This document shows positions 46,101 to 54,799 of a stretch of 64,000 nucleotides of DNA, in pieces. A model generated the notes under the pieces. The model saw nothing but the letters and a program-made list of their open reading frames with translations, was not told where the DNA came from and did not search any database. The position numbers and the translations under genes were made by a program. The DNA lies in contig DAOURK010000004.1 of NCBI GenBank assembly GCA_030625085.1, positions 1 through 64,000 on the forward strand, in the 5' to 3' direction. The DNA is from Pseudomonadota bacterium. GTDB taxonomy: Bacteria; SZUA-182; DTGQ01. How positions within the stretch are numbered: position 1 is the first letter of the stretch; the number at the start of each line of letters is the position of its first letter.

Positions 46101-47489
46101 GTGGATAGTCTCAAAATGCAATCCGAAGCAAAGAGACCTATTAAGTCACAGGTCTTAAATCATCCGGCACAGGCCCCCTTTCAAGAAAAGCCAAAAGACA
46201 GCCAATTAAACAATAAATGCCTCCCCTCGAGAAAAATTACTCAGTCAAGCGGACCCTTTGGTCAACCCTTAACCGCCAAATCAAATCAAAGGACCCTTTA
46301 CATTCCCCATATGTCCGAGCATGCTCATGCTATTTGTTCCGCTTTTAGATCTCAAGGGATATCGGCCGAGGTAATGCCTGAACCTGATGAGGAAACCATT
46401 TATTATGGAAGGATGTATACCTCGGGCAAGGAGTGTTATCCTTGTCTCATTACCACCGGGGACATGATTAAAATCGTTCAATCATCTGACTTTACCCCGA
46501 CGAAATATGCCTTTTTTATGCCATCCGGTGATGGCCCCTGTCGATTCGGCCAATATTACCGATTTCAAAGGATGGTACTTGATCAGTTAGGGTTTCAACA
46601 GGTACCTATATATGCTCCCAACCAAGGGGAGTCCTTTTATAATGAACTTGGGATTATCAGTAAAAAATTTTCCCGTCTGGCCTGGCAGGGGATAGTGGTT
46701 ATTGATTATCTTGAAAAATGGCTGTTGAGCCATCGCCCCTATGAAAAAATACCTGGCGAAGCTGATAAAATTTATCAAAAATGCCTATCGCTTTTATGCC
46801 ACCATATGGAAACGAAAAATTCTGTTTTCCCGGTTTTGAAAAAAATCTATCAGCCCCTAGCCTCCCTTCGTCTCAAACAAAAGACCAACCGGCCCATTAT
46901 TGGTATTGTTGGAGAAATCTTCATCCGATCTAATCGCTTCAGCAACAATGACTTAATTCGAGAAATGGAACATCTTGGAGCGGAAATTCGGCTAGCGCCA
47001 GTGAGCGAGTGGTTTCATTATATTAATTATACGGCTAAGGAGCGCAGCTTCAAGAATAAAAATTTTAAAAATTTGTTATCTACCACTATCAATGATTTTG
47101 TCCAAAAAAAAGACGAAGAAAAAATATACCGACAGCTTTGTGCCCTGATGCCCAATGGCCGGGAGCCTTCCACCAAAAAACTTCTCAAGCACAGCCGGCC
47201 CTATCTACATTCATCCTTTGAGGGAGAAGCCATCCTGACCATCGGCAAATCCATTGATTTGGTGAAAAAAAATATTTCCGGAATAATCAATGTCATGCCC
47301 TTTACGTGTATGCCGGGAAACATCAGCACCGGCATTTTAAAAAAGGTGCGAGATGATTATAAAAATTTCCCCTTCTTAAATCTGGCTTACGACGGCTTGG
47401 AGGATACAACGATTAAGACCCGTCTGGAGGCTTTTGTCCATCAAACCCGCCAATTTAAAAACCCATTTAAAAGGCCGTCGGCTCCTTAA
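43128..47489 (+). CDS. Giant 2-hydroxyacyl-CoA dehydratase activase-like fusion protein
   Basis: A 1453-residue protein with two tandem BadF/BcrA/HgdC-type ASKHA ATPase domains. The first starts LGIDIGSISADFALI (about 13), the second LGIDVGSISTNVVVI (about 337). Each carries CAAGTGSFL and a (G)RC(S/T)VF...SD motif, whose cysteines in activases hold a [4Fe-4S] cluster between subunits. After about 620 come Cys-rich CQGCANHC, a DUF2229 domain (about 680-900) and, from about 1060, a region like the dehydratase D-component (SEHAHAICSAFRSQG, GKECYPCLITTGD). Known activases inject one high-energy electron per ATP into the dehydratase. This family joins both in one chain; its substrate is unknown. 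No dehydratase, CoA-transferase or ligase gene is adjacent. Confidence 0.9.
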   Translation: MRDVHNSKKENFCLGIDIGSISADFALIGENQNIIKTSYHRIKGQPIHKTLEVLQDEFSDYLQTDSICLSFTGTGGQILSNVLSCSFINEIIAQMRAVTLLYPKAKTIIEIGGEDSKLILLDHEASSSQAVLKDFAMNMMCAAGTGSFLDQQASRLGVSIEDEFSELALKSKTPARLAGRCSVFAKSDMIHLQQEATPDCDIIAGLCQAMVRNFKGTIGKGKQFQKPIVFQGGVAANRGMVKAMETVLGLGPGELIIPKYYNCMGAIGAAFIVLEKPNFIKGNKVVETIKEYLGQNHHKSSPLPALHCFYHQQSKAQKNNIPEKTIKFKQKTDVRQAFLGIDVGSISTNVVVIDTQKKVLSKRYLMTAGRPIEAVRKGLEEVGQEVKDLVHICGVGTTGSGRYLIGDFVGADIIKNEITAQAKAAFLIDPQVDTIFEIGGQDSKYISLDQGAVVDFEMNKVCAAGTGSFLEEQAEKLEINIKKEFETMALSSPCPVKLGERCTVFMESDLVHHQQKGAAKGDLVAGLSYSIVNNYLNRVVAGRKIGRHIFFQGGVAFNKSVVAAFQQVLEKQIIVPDHHEVTGAIGAALIAQEEQNWTQSKFKGFDLSKRHYSVESFECQGCANHCQIKKVTLDLDRPLFYGSRCDKYDEKKGGKSQQRHPDLFAFRAQELYKSYFPAQPTPFPHKKKVGIPLCLFFHELLPFWRTFFEALGLEVVLSQPTNKEIITQGVQTTVADTCFPIKVTHGHVLNLLQKGIDYIFLPSIINMPPDHSDMNDSFNCPYVQTIPYTVCAAIDIEKQGVELLKPVIFFQKKDNCLPKGLIDLGQDLEKSKAKVTKAFNLAQRAQNFFYTTLQKKGEEIIKRLPKDEKTIVLISRPYNGFDYGLNLEIPKILQDMGFLIIPMDFLALQQNPIADEWPNMYWRYGQRILSAANIIRTMPNCHAVYITNFSCGPDSFITQFFQNIMKERPYLQIEIDEHSAGAGIITRCEAFVDSLKMQSEAKRPIKSQVLNHPAQAPFQEKPKDSQLNNKCLPSRKITQSSGPFGQPLTAKSNQRTLYIPHMSEHAHAICSAFRSQGISAEVMPEPDEETIYYGRMYTSGKECYPCLITTGDMIKIVQSSDFTPTKYAFFMPSGDGPCRFGQYYRFQRMVLDQLGFQQVPIYAPNQGESFYNELGIISKKFSRLAWQGIVVIDYLEKWLLSHRPYEKIPGEADKIYQKCLSLLCHHMETKNSVFPVLKKIYQPLASLRLKQKTNRPIIGIVGEIFIRSNRFSNNDLIREMEHLGAEIRLAPVSEWFHYINYTAKERSFKNKNFKNLLSTTINDFVQKKDEEKIYRQLCALMPNGREPSTKKLLKHSRPYLHSSFEGEAILTIGKSIDLVKKNISGIINVMPFTCMPGNISTGILKKVRDDYKNFPFLNLAYDGLEDTTIKTRLEAFVHQTRQFKNPFKRPSAP

Positions 47490-47774
47490 TTAAAGCCCTT
47501 AAAAATCCTCCATTTCTATTGTTATGATTGGATTGTTATGCTATTTTTAGCCGCCCTTTATTTAATCCCCTTCTCTGTAACAATTCAGCCCTATAAACCA
47601 GATTTAAAAATCAGAAATTATATTTTAAACCCACAAAGGCACAAAGAACATAAAAATAAGTCTTTGGTTATGTGTTTGTGGTTTTAATATTTTAATATGT
47701 GGGGGCTCTGAATTATTACCTCTCTATAGTAGGTTATGTACCTTGTGAGGGATGATTCACCAAATGATGAGGCA
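47490..47774. other. Intergenic region with repeat-like words
   Basis: About 285 bases between convergent genes, without an open frame. It contains ACCCACAAAGGCACAAAGAAC (47630-47650), a word family seen as dispersed repeats in many environmental genomes. A partly complementary GTTATGTGTTTGTGGTTTT follows within about 40 bases and could fold back on it. Confidence 0.4.
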
Positions 47775-47815
47775 AACAAAAAAAAGGCGGGTAACAAAAA
47801 TTGTTACCCGCCTTT
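47775..47815 (-). terminator. Strong intrinsic terminator of the secreted-protein gene
   Basis: A perfect 14-bp stem, AAAGGCGGGTAACA / TGTTACCCGCCTTT, with a 5-base loop. Read leftward it is followed by a run of T. It lies about 50 bases after the stop of the large secreted protein. The strength suggests a highly expressed gene. Confidence 0.93.
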
Positions 47816-47863
47816 GGCCAGACTATTTAAACATTACTTAATCATCAAAATGAACAGCCTGGA

Positions 47864-50065
47864 TTACATCGACCACCATGGACGTACGTGAATTACGAAC
47901 TCAGTGGTTGCAGCGCCGCCTCGAATATCATAAGCGGTAATTTGAACCAGATAATATCCAGGGAACTGAGTCTGGAAAGTATAGATGCCATTGTTTCCAA
48001 CAGAACCTACATTACATGACCAGTACATCTTGTCTCCATCAGGATCTTGGAAGTTCATTTCATTGGCAATAAACATTTCTCCGGCCCTGATTGTTTGAGG
48101 AGAATCAAGATCTCCCAGGACAATAGGCGGATGGTTAAACCACGTTCCCCGATTTACGCAGAAGATGGTAATTTGGCAAACAGCATTCATACCGCGAGGA
48201 TCAGTTACAGTTACAATACAATCAAGAGCACCTTCAAATTGAGGCACAAAGGATATCACACCAGTAGTCGGTCCTATAATTTGATTCATCCAAGGACCAA
48301 CCTGATAGTTAGGCAAACCGTTCAAGGTAGCGTGGTAGGTCAAACCAGCCATATCCTGTATATCAGGATCAAGGGCCAAAATTCGATAACCATTACCCTC
48401 TGATACATAAAAAATCTGATCATCAACATCATTGATTATTGGAGGATAATTGGTCACCGGATAATTAACTACTGAAATCGGAAATGTTTCCTTGTCTGTA
48501 ACTATGCCATCGCTAACTCTTGCGGTAACGATCATATCTTCAATCACCTGTCCAAGATGAGGAACTATTCTCACTGCCTGCGGTAATGTCGTATGCTCGG
48601 AATCGGCATTAGCTAATGCAATGGCTAAGCCATACATTGGGTTGGTCTCATCCATTACGTATGGGTTGCCGTCTTGATCTTCAACTGTATTAGCATCTGT
48701 TTGTATCTTATTGACAATCATTACGCCGTCTTCCTGAATCAAATATGGAGGCCACGTCTTCATCTGCGCGTCAGTAGGGTTACTAGAAATATCAGCATAC
48801 TCAATAAAACCATCAGTAATTTGAGGGCCAAGGGTATCACCCATAGTCAACGTCCAGGTAAGATCAGCGGTAATCGCTTTATCAGGATCAATATCACAAT
48901 TATCATTCGCATCAAGTTCATAAGCTTTAAAGGCAGAGGTATTCCCCAAATCAGAAAATCCGTCGACCGATCCGTCACTATTAATTGTATATGGGTCTTT
49001 CGGAAAATCCGGGTCAAAAATATTAGGGAAAATCAGATCGCCATCTTTATTATATTCGGCAGTCACTCCAAGATCGCCATCTTCGGCCAGCAGCCATCTG
49101 CCTGCAGGGTTGTAACCCTGCTGTCCATATAACTGGCAGTATACAGGCCCAACATGGAAAAGATGTGGCGCAGCATTTCCAGCTATGGAAGCCTCCGGCC
49201 TGGTGAACATAATGTTGTCTAATCTGTATTGATTTCCTCTTACCGTAATCATAGCAATCTTCTCAAGAACAGCGCTATCGTCATCATCGTCGGGGTCACC
49301 ACGATCATATTGGGCTACGATTTCAGCGAGATCTTCCATTACCAGATGCCAGGTTCCGTCCTGAAACATTCGTCCCAAGGCCACCATGATAACATCCCCC
49401 TCTTCAAGCCCTTCTCCATCGTCCAATGCATCGTCTGTCATTGCATTCAAAATACCATAATAACCCTGTGGGCCTTCAATAGGCCTGAAAACAATACTTA
49501 CTTCCTGGCCTGTATCACCACTATTTCCCGCTTGAGCCTCAACACTCACAATTATCTCAAAAGTATCGAACTGCTCTATAGCCAGAGGCGCTCTTACCTC
49601 AAGGCTCATTCCACTAAATGCTGCATCAATGATATTCCCATCATTGAATACACATGCTTTATAAATCGTAAAAACATCATATCCTGTGTTCAGAAGAAAC
49701 ACTGACATGGGCCGATAAACATCCAAGACCCTGCTTCCTTGCTCAAAGTCCAAAACGTTGTTCACTTGCCCGTAACCTAGACCGGCACCCCATACAGGGT
49801 AAGCAGGCTCAATAACGCTCCATCCCATATTTCTGGGGTTGTTCCAATATTCGAAGTTATCTACCAATGCCGTGGTAACATCCTCGCGGCCGTCATTATC
49901 CACATCCACGACTTCGCCTGTACCGTCAATACCAGCGGCATAGCCTTTTTGCAGCGGAATTTGCGTTGTCATAACCTGAGCCATAACATTACCGGCCACA
50001 AACACAGCCGCTACGGCTATAACCAAACTCATCATCAAAGCTTTCAAAAACCCTTTTTTATTCAT
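47864..50065 (-). CDS. Large secreted protein with Ig/cadherin-like C-terminal repeats
   Basis: An exported protein of about 733 residues, not recognised by name. A signal peptide (about 1-30) ends in NVMAQ. The N-terminal part has an Asp-rich calcium-like loop (DVDNDGRED) and then NFEYWNNPRNMGW and VLDFEQGSRVLDVYRP. An acidic run DPDDDDDS lies near 265. The C-terminal 220 residues contain two Ig/cadherin-like domains (FVPQFEGALDCIVTVTDPRGMN; FQDPDGDKMYWS). This looks like a cell-surface or S-layer-associated protein, possibly Ca2+- or glycan-binding. ATG 50065, with AAGGAG 8 bases upstream, is preferred to ATG 50071. A long leader and strong terminator suggest abundant expression. Confidence 0.75.
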   Translation of the reverse strand: MNKKGFLKALMMSLVIAVAAVFVAGNVMAQVMTTQIPLQKGYAAGIDGTGEVVDVDNDGREDVTTALVDNFEYWNNPRNMGWSVIEPAYPVWGAGLGYGQVNNVLDFEQGSRVLDVYRPMSVFLLNTGYDVFTIYKACVFNDGNIIDAAFSGMSLEVRAPLAIEQFDTFEIIVSVEAQAGNSGDTGQEVSIVFRPIEGPQGYYGILNAMTDDALDDGEGLEEGDVIMVALGRMFQDGTWHLVMEDLAEIVAQYDRGDPDDDDDSAVLEKIAMITVRGNQYRLDNIMFTRPEASIAGNAAPHLFHVGPVYCQLYGQQGYNPAGRWLLAEDGDLGVTAEYNKDGDLIFPNIFDPDFPKDPYTINSDGSVDGFSDLGNTSAFKAYELDANDNCDIDPDKAITADLTWTLTMGDTLGPQITDGFIEYADISSNPTDAQMKTWPPYLIQEDGVMIVNKIQTDANTVEDQDGNPYVMDETNPMYGLAIALANADSEHTTLPQAVRIVPHLGQVIEDMIVTARVSDGIVTDKETFPISVVNYPVTNYPPIINDVDDQIFYVSEGNGYRILALDPDIQDMAGLTYHATLNGLPNYQVGPWMNQIIGPTTGVISFVPQFEGALDCIVTVTDPRGMNAVCQITIFCVNRGTWFNHPPIVLGDLDSPQTIRAGEMFIANEMNFQDPDGDKMYWSCNVGSVGNNGIYTFQTQFPGYYLVQITAYDIRGGAATTEFVIHVRPWWSM

Positions 50066-50178
50066 AATCATAACTCCTTATTATACTCCTTCCAAAAATT
50101 CTCTTTCAGCCAACTTTCTTTTAGCTTAAAACCTTCTCAGTCTAAATACGAAAAACTTCTTATTTCAGCTAAATATTT

Positions 50179-50223
50179 TTACTTATTATCCACCCCCTTT
50201 TCTCTCTTTTTTTTACTGATCAT
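50179..50223 (-). CDS. Possible 14-codon leader peptide with near-perfect Shine-Dalgarno
   Basis: MISKKKREKGVDNK and a stop. AGGAGGTGATC, complementary to the 3' end of 16S rRNA over its length, ends so that AGGAGG is 9 bases before the ATG. TGATCA-AACA-TGATCA forms a 6-bp hairpin holding the SD tail and the start codon. It lies about 114 bases upstream of the secreted-protein gene on the same strand. It could be a translated leader, a ribosome standby or stabiliser site, or a relic of a lost gene start. There is no similarity to go on. Confidence 0.4.
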   Translation of the reverse strand: MISKKKREKGVDNK

Positions 50224-50274
50224 GTTTGATCACCTCCTATTAAATATATATTTTTAAAATGTTGATCACTCCAA
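50217..50274 (-). promoter_or_regulatory. TGATCA-rich leader and possible promoter of the secreted-protein gene
   Basis: Three TGATCA palindromes lie at 50217-50222, 50227-50232 and 50263-50268. On the minus strand TTGGAG (50269-50274) and TATATA (50245-50250) are 18 bases apart, a fair promoter. The outermost TGATCA lies inside the spacer next to the -35, where an operator would act. The predicted leader to the main ATG is about 170 bases. Confidence 0.38.
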
Positions 50275-50346
50275 TACATTAAAAGCTAACATTCTTTTAT
50301 CTTTAGGTCTTGTTCGCCTACTTTTACCTCATGTTTTTTATTATTG

Positions 50347-50727
50347 TTATTGTTCATCATAAACTCTCTCTTCAACATATGTGTATGTGGCTAATTGATA
50401 TGCAACATCTGTGCCATAAACGAATTCAAAAAAACAATGGAAAAAATTTGACTGCAAGTTCCTTGCTTTATTCATTATTTCTTTAGCCTTAGCCTTAAAC
50501 AGCTTGCTCTCTTCAATTCCAATTTTATAATTTTTTAAATTTATCAAAAATTCCTGTGTCCGGCCTTTATAATCTCTTATATTTTGCCCCCTTTGTCGGG
50601 CAAAACATGTGAAAAAAATTTCATATATCCTTGACAATACATTTGTCATTAGCTTATTTAACAAGGCATTACCTATGAATGAAATTGAATACATATCTAT
50701 GAATCTCCTTGCATAGGCACTCACCAC
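50347..50727 (-). CDS. Unrecognised small helical protein
   Basis: A 126-residue frame with high helix propensity. It is basic in the middle (RQRGQNIRDYKGRTQEFLINLKNYK) and aromatic at the C-terminus. No signal peptide, membrane segment or known motif is clear. It lies between the secreted-protein gene (same strand) and divergent comEC. Reasonable amino-acid composition argues for a gene, but no ribosome-binding site stands out, so it may also be a decayed fragment. Confidence 0.45.
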   Translation of the reverse strand: MVSAYARRFIDMYSISFIGNALLNKLMTNVLSRIYEIFFTCFARQRGQNIRDYKGRTQEFLINLKNYKIGIEESKLFKAKAKEIMNKARNLQSNFFHCFFEFVYGTDVAYQLATYTYVEERVYDEQ

Positions 50728-50836
50728 GTATCCTCCATTGTCATAACAAATAAATTCTTCTATAATAAATATAATGTTAACTTCAATAAAATAATGTTAA
50801 CTTCACTTAATTTTTTTTAATTTTCACCTGTAATAA

Positions 50837-53410
50837 ATGTCTAAGGTATTGTTTCGGAATATGAATTTTCTCGTTCTTGCCTCCGTTTCTTATCTTTTTG
50901 GGGTCCTCTGGGGTTATTATCCGACACACTATTTCCCCCCTCTTTTATTTACTCCCCTTTTCTTTATCCTGTTGAGCGGGACCTTCCTAGCTCTATCCAG
51001 ATCCTTCAACCCCAAATTTCGCCAATTCCTTTTTATTATTTTGTTCTCTTCTGTGTTCCTTGGCCTGGGCTCTCTATTAATCCGAATAAATATCATTCAG
51101 ATAGACGAGGTGCCATCACATCGCCTTACGAACTATTTAACCCAAACCCTCAATTCTAACAAACCACCTATCAGCATAATTGGCCGCCTTGTAAAACCGC
51201 CGGAATACTTTTATAAAAAAACCCGACTTCATCTAGCCGTACAAAAAATTATGTCCCCAGGACAAAATCTTATGACATCCGGAATCGTACGGCTCGATTG
51301 GTACAACCCAAAAAAAACGTGCCGATATTATGACACCGTCCAGGTAAAAGCCAGATTAAAACTCCCTCACGATTATAATAATCCAGGTTGCTTCCCATAT
51401 TCCAATTACCTTCGCCAAAAGGATATTTTCGCCACCGGTTATATTAAAGATCTCTGTTTAGTTACTCCAGCAAGAAAGATTCCATGGTTCAAACAAATTC
51501 TTCGTCGAATTTATCAGTTGAGAAAAGATATCTCCGAAAATATTGAGAAAGTAACCTCCGGACCTGAATCTCTTCTTATGCAGGCCATTCTTTTAGGTGA
51601 AAGACAAAAGCTGTCCAAACACATTAAAACTACCTTTAGTGAAGCAGGTGTGGCTCACCTTTTATCTATCTCCGGTCTGCATCTTAGCATCCTGGCCATG
51701 GCCGCTTTTTTTTGCTTAAAATTTATTTTTCACATCCTTCCGGATAAATGGTTCGAAATACTTACCTGTTTTGGTAAACCAACAAATTTGGCCGCTTTAT
51801 TATCTATTCCCTTTATTATTTTCTATACCCTTTTAACCGGAAACAAAATCTCAACCATCCGTGCCTCCATTATGATTATTGCCTATTTCCTTTCCCTCCT
51901 TCTGGAAAAAGAAAAGGGCCTTTGGCAACCTCTCCTGCTGGCAGGCTTCTGCATTTTGCTTTGGCAGCCTGAGGCCCTGTTTATGGCCAATTTTCAATTA
52001 ACCTTTCTGGCAACAGTAGGGATACTTTTTGTCCTGGAATATTTGCCCCATCACCCTCTAGTCTCTACTAAACGGGCGCCTGCCAGATTCCTTTTACGTT
52101 CCAAAGAATATTTTCTTTCCTCCTTATATATGTCTTTGATGGCTTTATTCATAACCAGTCCCTTAATCGCTTATTATTTTAATCTGATTTCCCCTGCAGG
52201 AATCATCACTAATCTTTTGGCTGTTCCTCTGATGAGCATCCTTCTTTGCCTGGGCCTGTCTTCAATTATACTTTTTCAGATATGGTCGGCCCCAGCCATT
52301 CTGCTTTTTCGTTTTGAAGCATGGCTATGCTACCTGATAACTAGATTCAGCGCTTCAGTCACCAAAATCCCCCTGGCTTTCTTTTACGTTCCCTCACCCT
52401 CAAAGATTCATCTTTTAATAATCTATGGTATTATGGCTACTTTTTTGATCATCTTTTGCCAATGGAATCCAAAATCTCCGCTAGTCAAAAAAAACTTATT
52501 TCTTATAGGTATCCTGGCTGGATTTTTTTTCCTACTCTTTTTCTGCACTCGCCCCTCCCCTTCTGTCATAAAAAATATGCGAGTTACCTTTCTTGATGTT
52601 GGTAAAGGGGATGCCTGTTTTATCCAGACTCCTGGGGGAAAAAATATTTTGATTGACGGGGGAGGCACCTATAATAACAAATTTGATATCGGAAGATATG
52701 TGGTTGCGCCCTACCTTTGGTCTAAAAGGGTCAAAAAAATCGACCTGATTATCCTTTCCCATCCCCATCCCGATCACTTACACGGTCTGCTGTTTATTCT
52801 CAAAAATTTTAAGGTAACTCAAATCTACAAAACAAAAGAACGATCCGATTCCACCGGTTATAAAATCTTTGAAGATATAACTAGGAGAAAAAAGATCCCT
52901 ATACGGCATACGGCCAAAGGAGATCAATTTATAATGGATAACATTCTTATGGAAGTATTTGGCCCTGATGATCGGCTAAGTCCTTTGATAAACTTAAAAA
53001 CCAGTAGTCGGGAAGAAAATAACCGTTCCTTGGTGCTAAAAATATCTTATCAGCAAGTGAGTTTTTTATTTACCGGTGATATCGAGCGGGAAGCGGAAAA
53101 AGATCTGCTGGGATTTGGTGAAAAACTTCAATCCACTATCTTAAAGGTGCCCCACCATGGAAGCCGAAACTCCAGTTCAGACCCATTTTTGCAAATGGTA
53201 TCGCCGCAAGCGGCTATCTTTTCAGCCAGAAAATACGGAAATCTGCTATTTCCCCATCCCGAGACTCTGGCGCGGTATCAAAACCTCCCCTGCCGGATTT
53301 ACCGAACAGACCTTGATGGGGCTATTACGGTCGTTACCGACGGCGTCGACTTTACTATCACTACCAAAAACAAAACAAACCTTGAACAAAAAATCTTAAC
53401 CGGGAGATAA
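50837..53410 (+). CDS. comEC: DNA internalisation protein ComEC/Rec2
   Basis: An 857-residue competence channel. Two to three helices at the N-terminus precede an OB-like domain (about 110-215). The Competence membrane domain follows (about 240-520) with LLMQAILLGERQKL and VAHLLSISGLHLSILAMA. After another helix, the C-terminal metallo-beta-lactamase domain starts MRVTFLDVGKGDACFIQTPGG and carries LSHPHPDHLHG, the HxHxDH metal motif. It transports single-stranded DNA across the inner membrane in natural transformation; retraction ATPases at 7.6-10.1 kb could supply the pilus side. Full length. Confidence 0.94.
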   Translation: MSKVLFRNMNFLVLASVSYLFGVLWGYYPTHYFPPLLFTPLFFILLSGTFLALSRSFNPKFRQFLFIILFSSVFLGLGSLLIRINIIQIDEVPSHRLTNYLTQTLNSNKPPISIIGRLVKPPEYFYKKTRLHLAVQKIMSPGQNLMTSGIVRLDWYNPKKTCRYYDTVQVKARLKLPHDYNNPGCFPYSNYLRQKDIFATGYIKDLCLVTPARKIPWFKQILRRIYQLRKDISENIEKVTSGPESLLMQAILLGERQKLSKHIKTTFSEAGVAHLLSISGLHLSILAMAAFFCLKFIFHILPDKWFEILTCFGKPTNLAALLSIPFIIFYTLLTGNKISTIRASIMIIAYFLSLLLEKEKGLWQPLLLAGFCILLWQPEALFMANFQLTFLATVGILFVLEYLPHHPLVSTKRAPARFLLRSKEYFLSSLYMSLMALFITSPLIAYYFNLISPAGIITNLLAVPLMSILLCLGLSSIILFQIWSAPAILLFRFEAWLCYLITRFSASVTKIPLAFFYVPSPSKIHLLIIYGIMATFLIIFCQWNPKSPLVKKNLFLIGILAGFFFLLFFCTRPSPSVIKNMRVTFLDVGKGDACFIQTPGGKNILIDGGGTYNNKFDIGRYVVAPYLWSKRVKKIDLIILSHPHPDHLHGLLFILKNFKVTQIYKTKERSDSTGYKIFEDITRRKKIPIRHTAKGDQFIMDNILMEVFGPDDRLSPLINLKTSSREENNRSLVLKISYQQVSFLFTGDIEREAEKDLLGFGEKLQSTILKVPHHGSRNSSSDPFLQMVSPQAAIFSARKYGNLLFPHPETLARYQNLPCRIYRTDLDGAITVVTDGVDFTITTKNKTNLEQKILTGR

Positions 53411-53498
53411 TAATATGCCATACTTAACCACCTCACGGACAAAATAAGCGGCAATGCTTATTTTACTTTAATTTTGGTGAATGGTTCGGCAAAAATTT

Positions 53499-53549
53499 TG
53501 ACTTTTTCAATAAAATCTATTTTTCAAAATGCGTTTTCATGGTAAAAAT
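53499..53549. repeat. 51-bp dispersed repeat, copy 2
   Basis: Begins TGACTTTTTCAATAAAATCT. It matches 30964-31014 without gaps over 51 bases. Intergenic, between comEC and the peptidase MA-like gene, ending about 30 bases before the ATG of the latter, so it may contribute to its leader. Confidence 0.6.
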
Positions 53550-53581
53550 TGCTGTCAAGTTGACCAAAAGGATTTTAAAAT

Positions 53582-54598
53582 ATGAAAATGATTAATATAT
53601 ATATCCCCCTCAGCCTCATTTTCTTATTCTTACTAACAATAATTACCCCGGGTACAATTTCCCCGGCCACAACTAAATTTAATCAGCAATCTCCTCTATC
53701 CTTATTACTTACTTCACCTGATTGGTTTTCAGTCAAAACCCGCCATTTTGTTATCCGCTATACAGAGAAAGATACCTATTTTGCCCAAGAATTGAAAAAT
53801 TTGGCTGAAAAATGTTTTGACAATGTAACCAATCATATCGGCCTTTATCCCACCAAAAAAATCACCATTTATATAGCCGCCTCAAAAGAGACTTTTCTAA
53901 AGCTCCAACCCTCCCCATCAAAAATCAGTGCCCAGGTCGTTGGGCTTGCTTATCCGAATCTTCATCGGATATTGCTCTTATCTCCCAGAGCGATATCTTC
54001 GGGACATATTCAATTGAAAAAAATTTTTATTCATGAGCTAACCCATATTGTTTTGGGAGCAACGTATCAAAACAAATCCCCTGTTCATATACCCAAATGG
54101 TTCAATGAGGGATTGAGTATGTATGAGGCTAAACAATGGAATTGGCAATATCGAATGCTTATGACTCGTATTTGTTTAAAAGGCGACATCATTTCTTTTC
54201 GTGAACTTGAACATTCATTTCCGGTTGATTCTATTCACCATATTAATATAGCCTATGCCCAAAGTTTTAGTTTGATTTCTTTTATCCTCAATAAATATGG
54301 TCAGGATTCTTTACGGGATATCACCCGCGCTTTGATTCAAGGTGATAAAATTGATAAGGCTTTGAATAAAGTTATTGGTCTTGACCTTTATGGATTGGAA
54401 ATTATTTGGAAAAAACATCTTCGTTTAATCTATACTTGGGTCCCCGTCCTGACCAGTTCCCTGAGCCTATGGTTTGTGATAAGCCTTATCTTTCTTCTGG
54501 TTTACTATCAAAAAAAACGCACCTCCAAGGCCAAACTTTATGCTTGGGAAGAAGAGGAAATCGAGGAATGGCTAAAAAAAGAATTAAATGACTTATAA
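53582..54598 (+). CDS. Peptidase MA-like (gluzincin) membrane protein
   Basis: A 338-residue exported protein. An N-terminal signal or anchor (about 5-27) is followed by a domain with HELTHIVLG, the HExxH zinc motif, and about 30 residues later WFNEGLSMYE, which supplies the third ligand Glu of gluzincins. A C-terminal transmembrane helix (about 283-308) precedes an acidic tail. This is the arrangement of Peptidase_MA family proteins, whose substrates are unknown. Probably active in the periplasm. It stands 171 bases after comEC and may be cotranscribed. Confidence 0.8.
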   Translation: MKMINIYIPLSLIFLFLLTIITPGTISPATTKFNQQSPLSLLLTSPDWFSVKTRHFVIRYTEKDTYFAQELKNLAEKCFDNVTNHIGLYPTKKITIYIAASKETFLKLQPSPSKISAQVVGLAYPNLHRILLLSPRAISSGHIQLKKIFIHELTHIVLGATYQNKSPVHIPKWFNEGLSMYEAKQWNWQYRMLMTRICLKGDIISFRELEHSFPVDSIHHINIAYAQSFSLISFILNKYGQDSLRDITRALIQGDKIDKALNKVIGLDLYGLEIIWKKHLRLIYTWVPVLTSSLSLWFVISLIFLLVYYQKKRTSKAKLYAWEEEEIEEWLKKELNDL

Positions 54599-54769
54599 GA
54601 GATCAATAACCAATGCTTAAAAAAAGTAAAAATAAAAATAAAAAAATTCTAGACACTTAATAATAGCTTATAAATCATAAAAAATAATAGAATAAATAAA
54701 TATTCTAAAAAAAAAGGGGACATTTATCCCAGATTCCTTTAAATCAGCTCTAACCCCCCATTTTTCAGC

Positions 54770-54798
54770 TTGCATTTTGTTTACAAGAAAAATATAGT
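54770..54798 (+). promoter_or_regulatory. Sigma-70-type promoter of groESL
   Basis: TTGCAT and TATAGT are separated by exactly 17 bases. The CIRCE element starts one base after the -10, so the repressor would block the start site. The leader to groES is about 205 bases, much longer than usual. Confidence 0.62.
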
Positions 54799-54799
54799 A

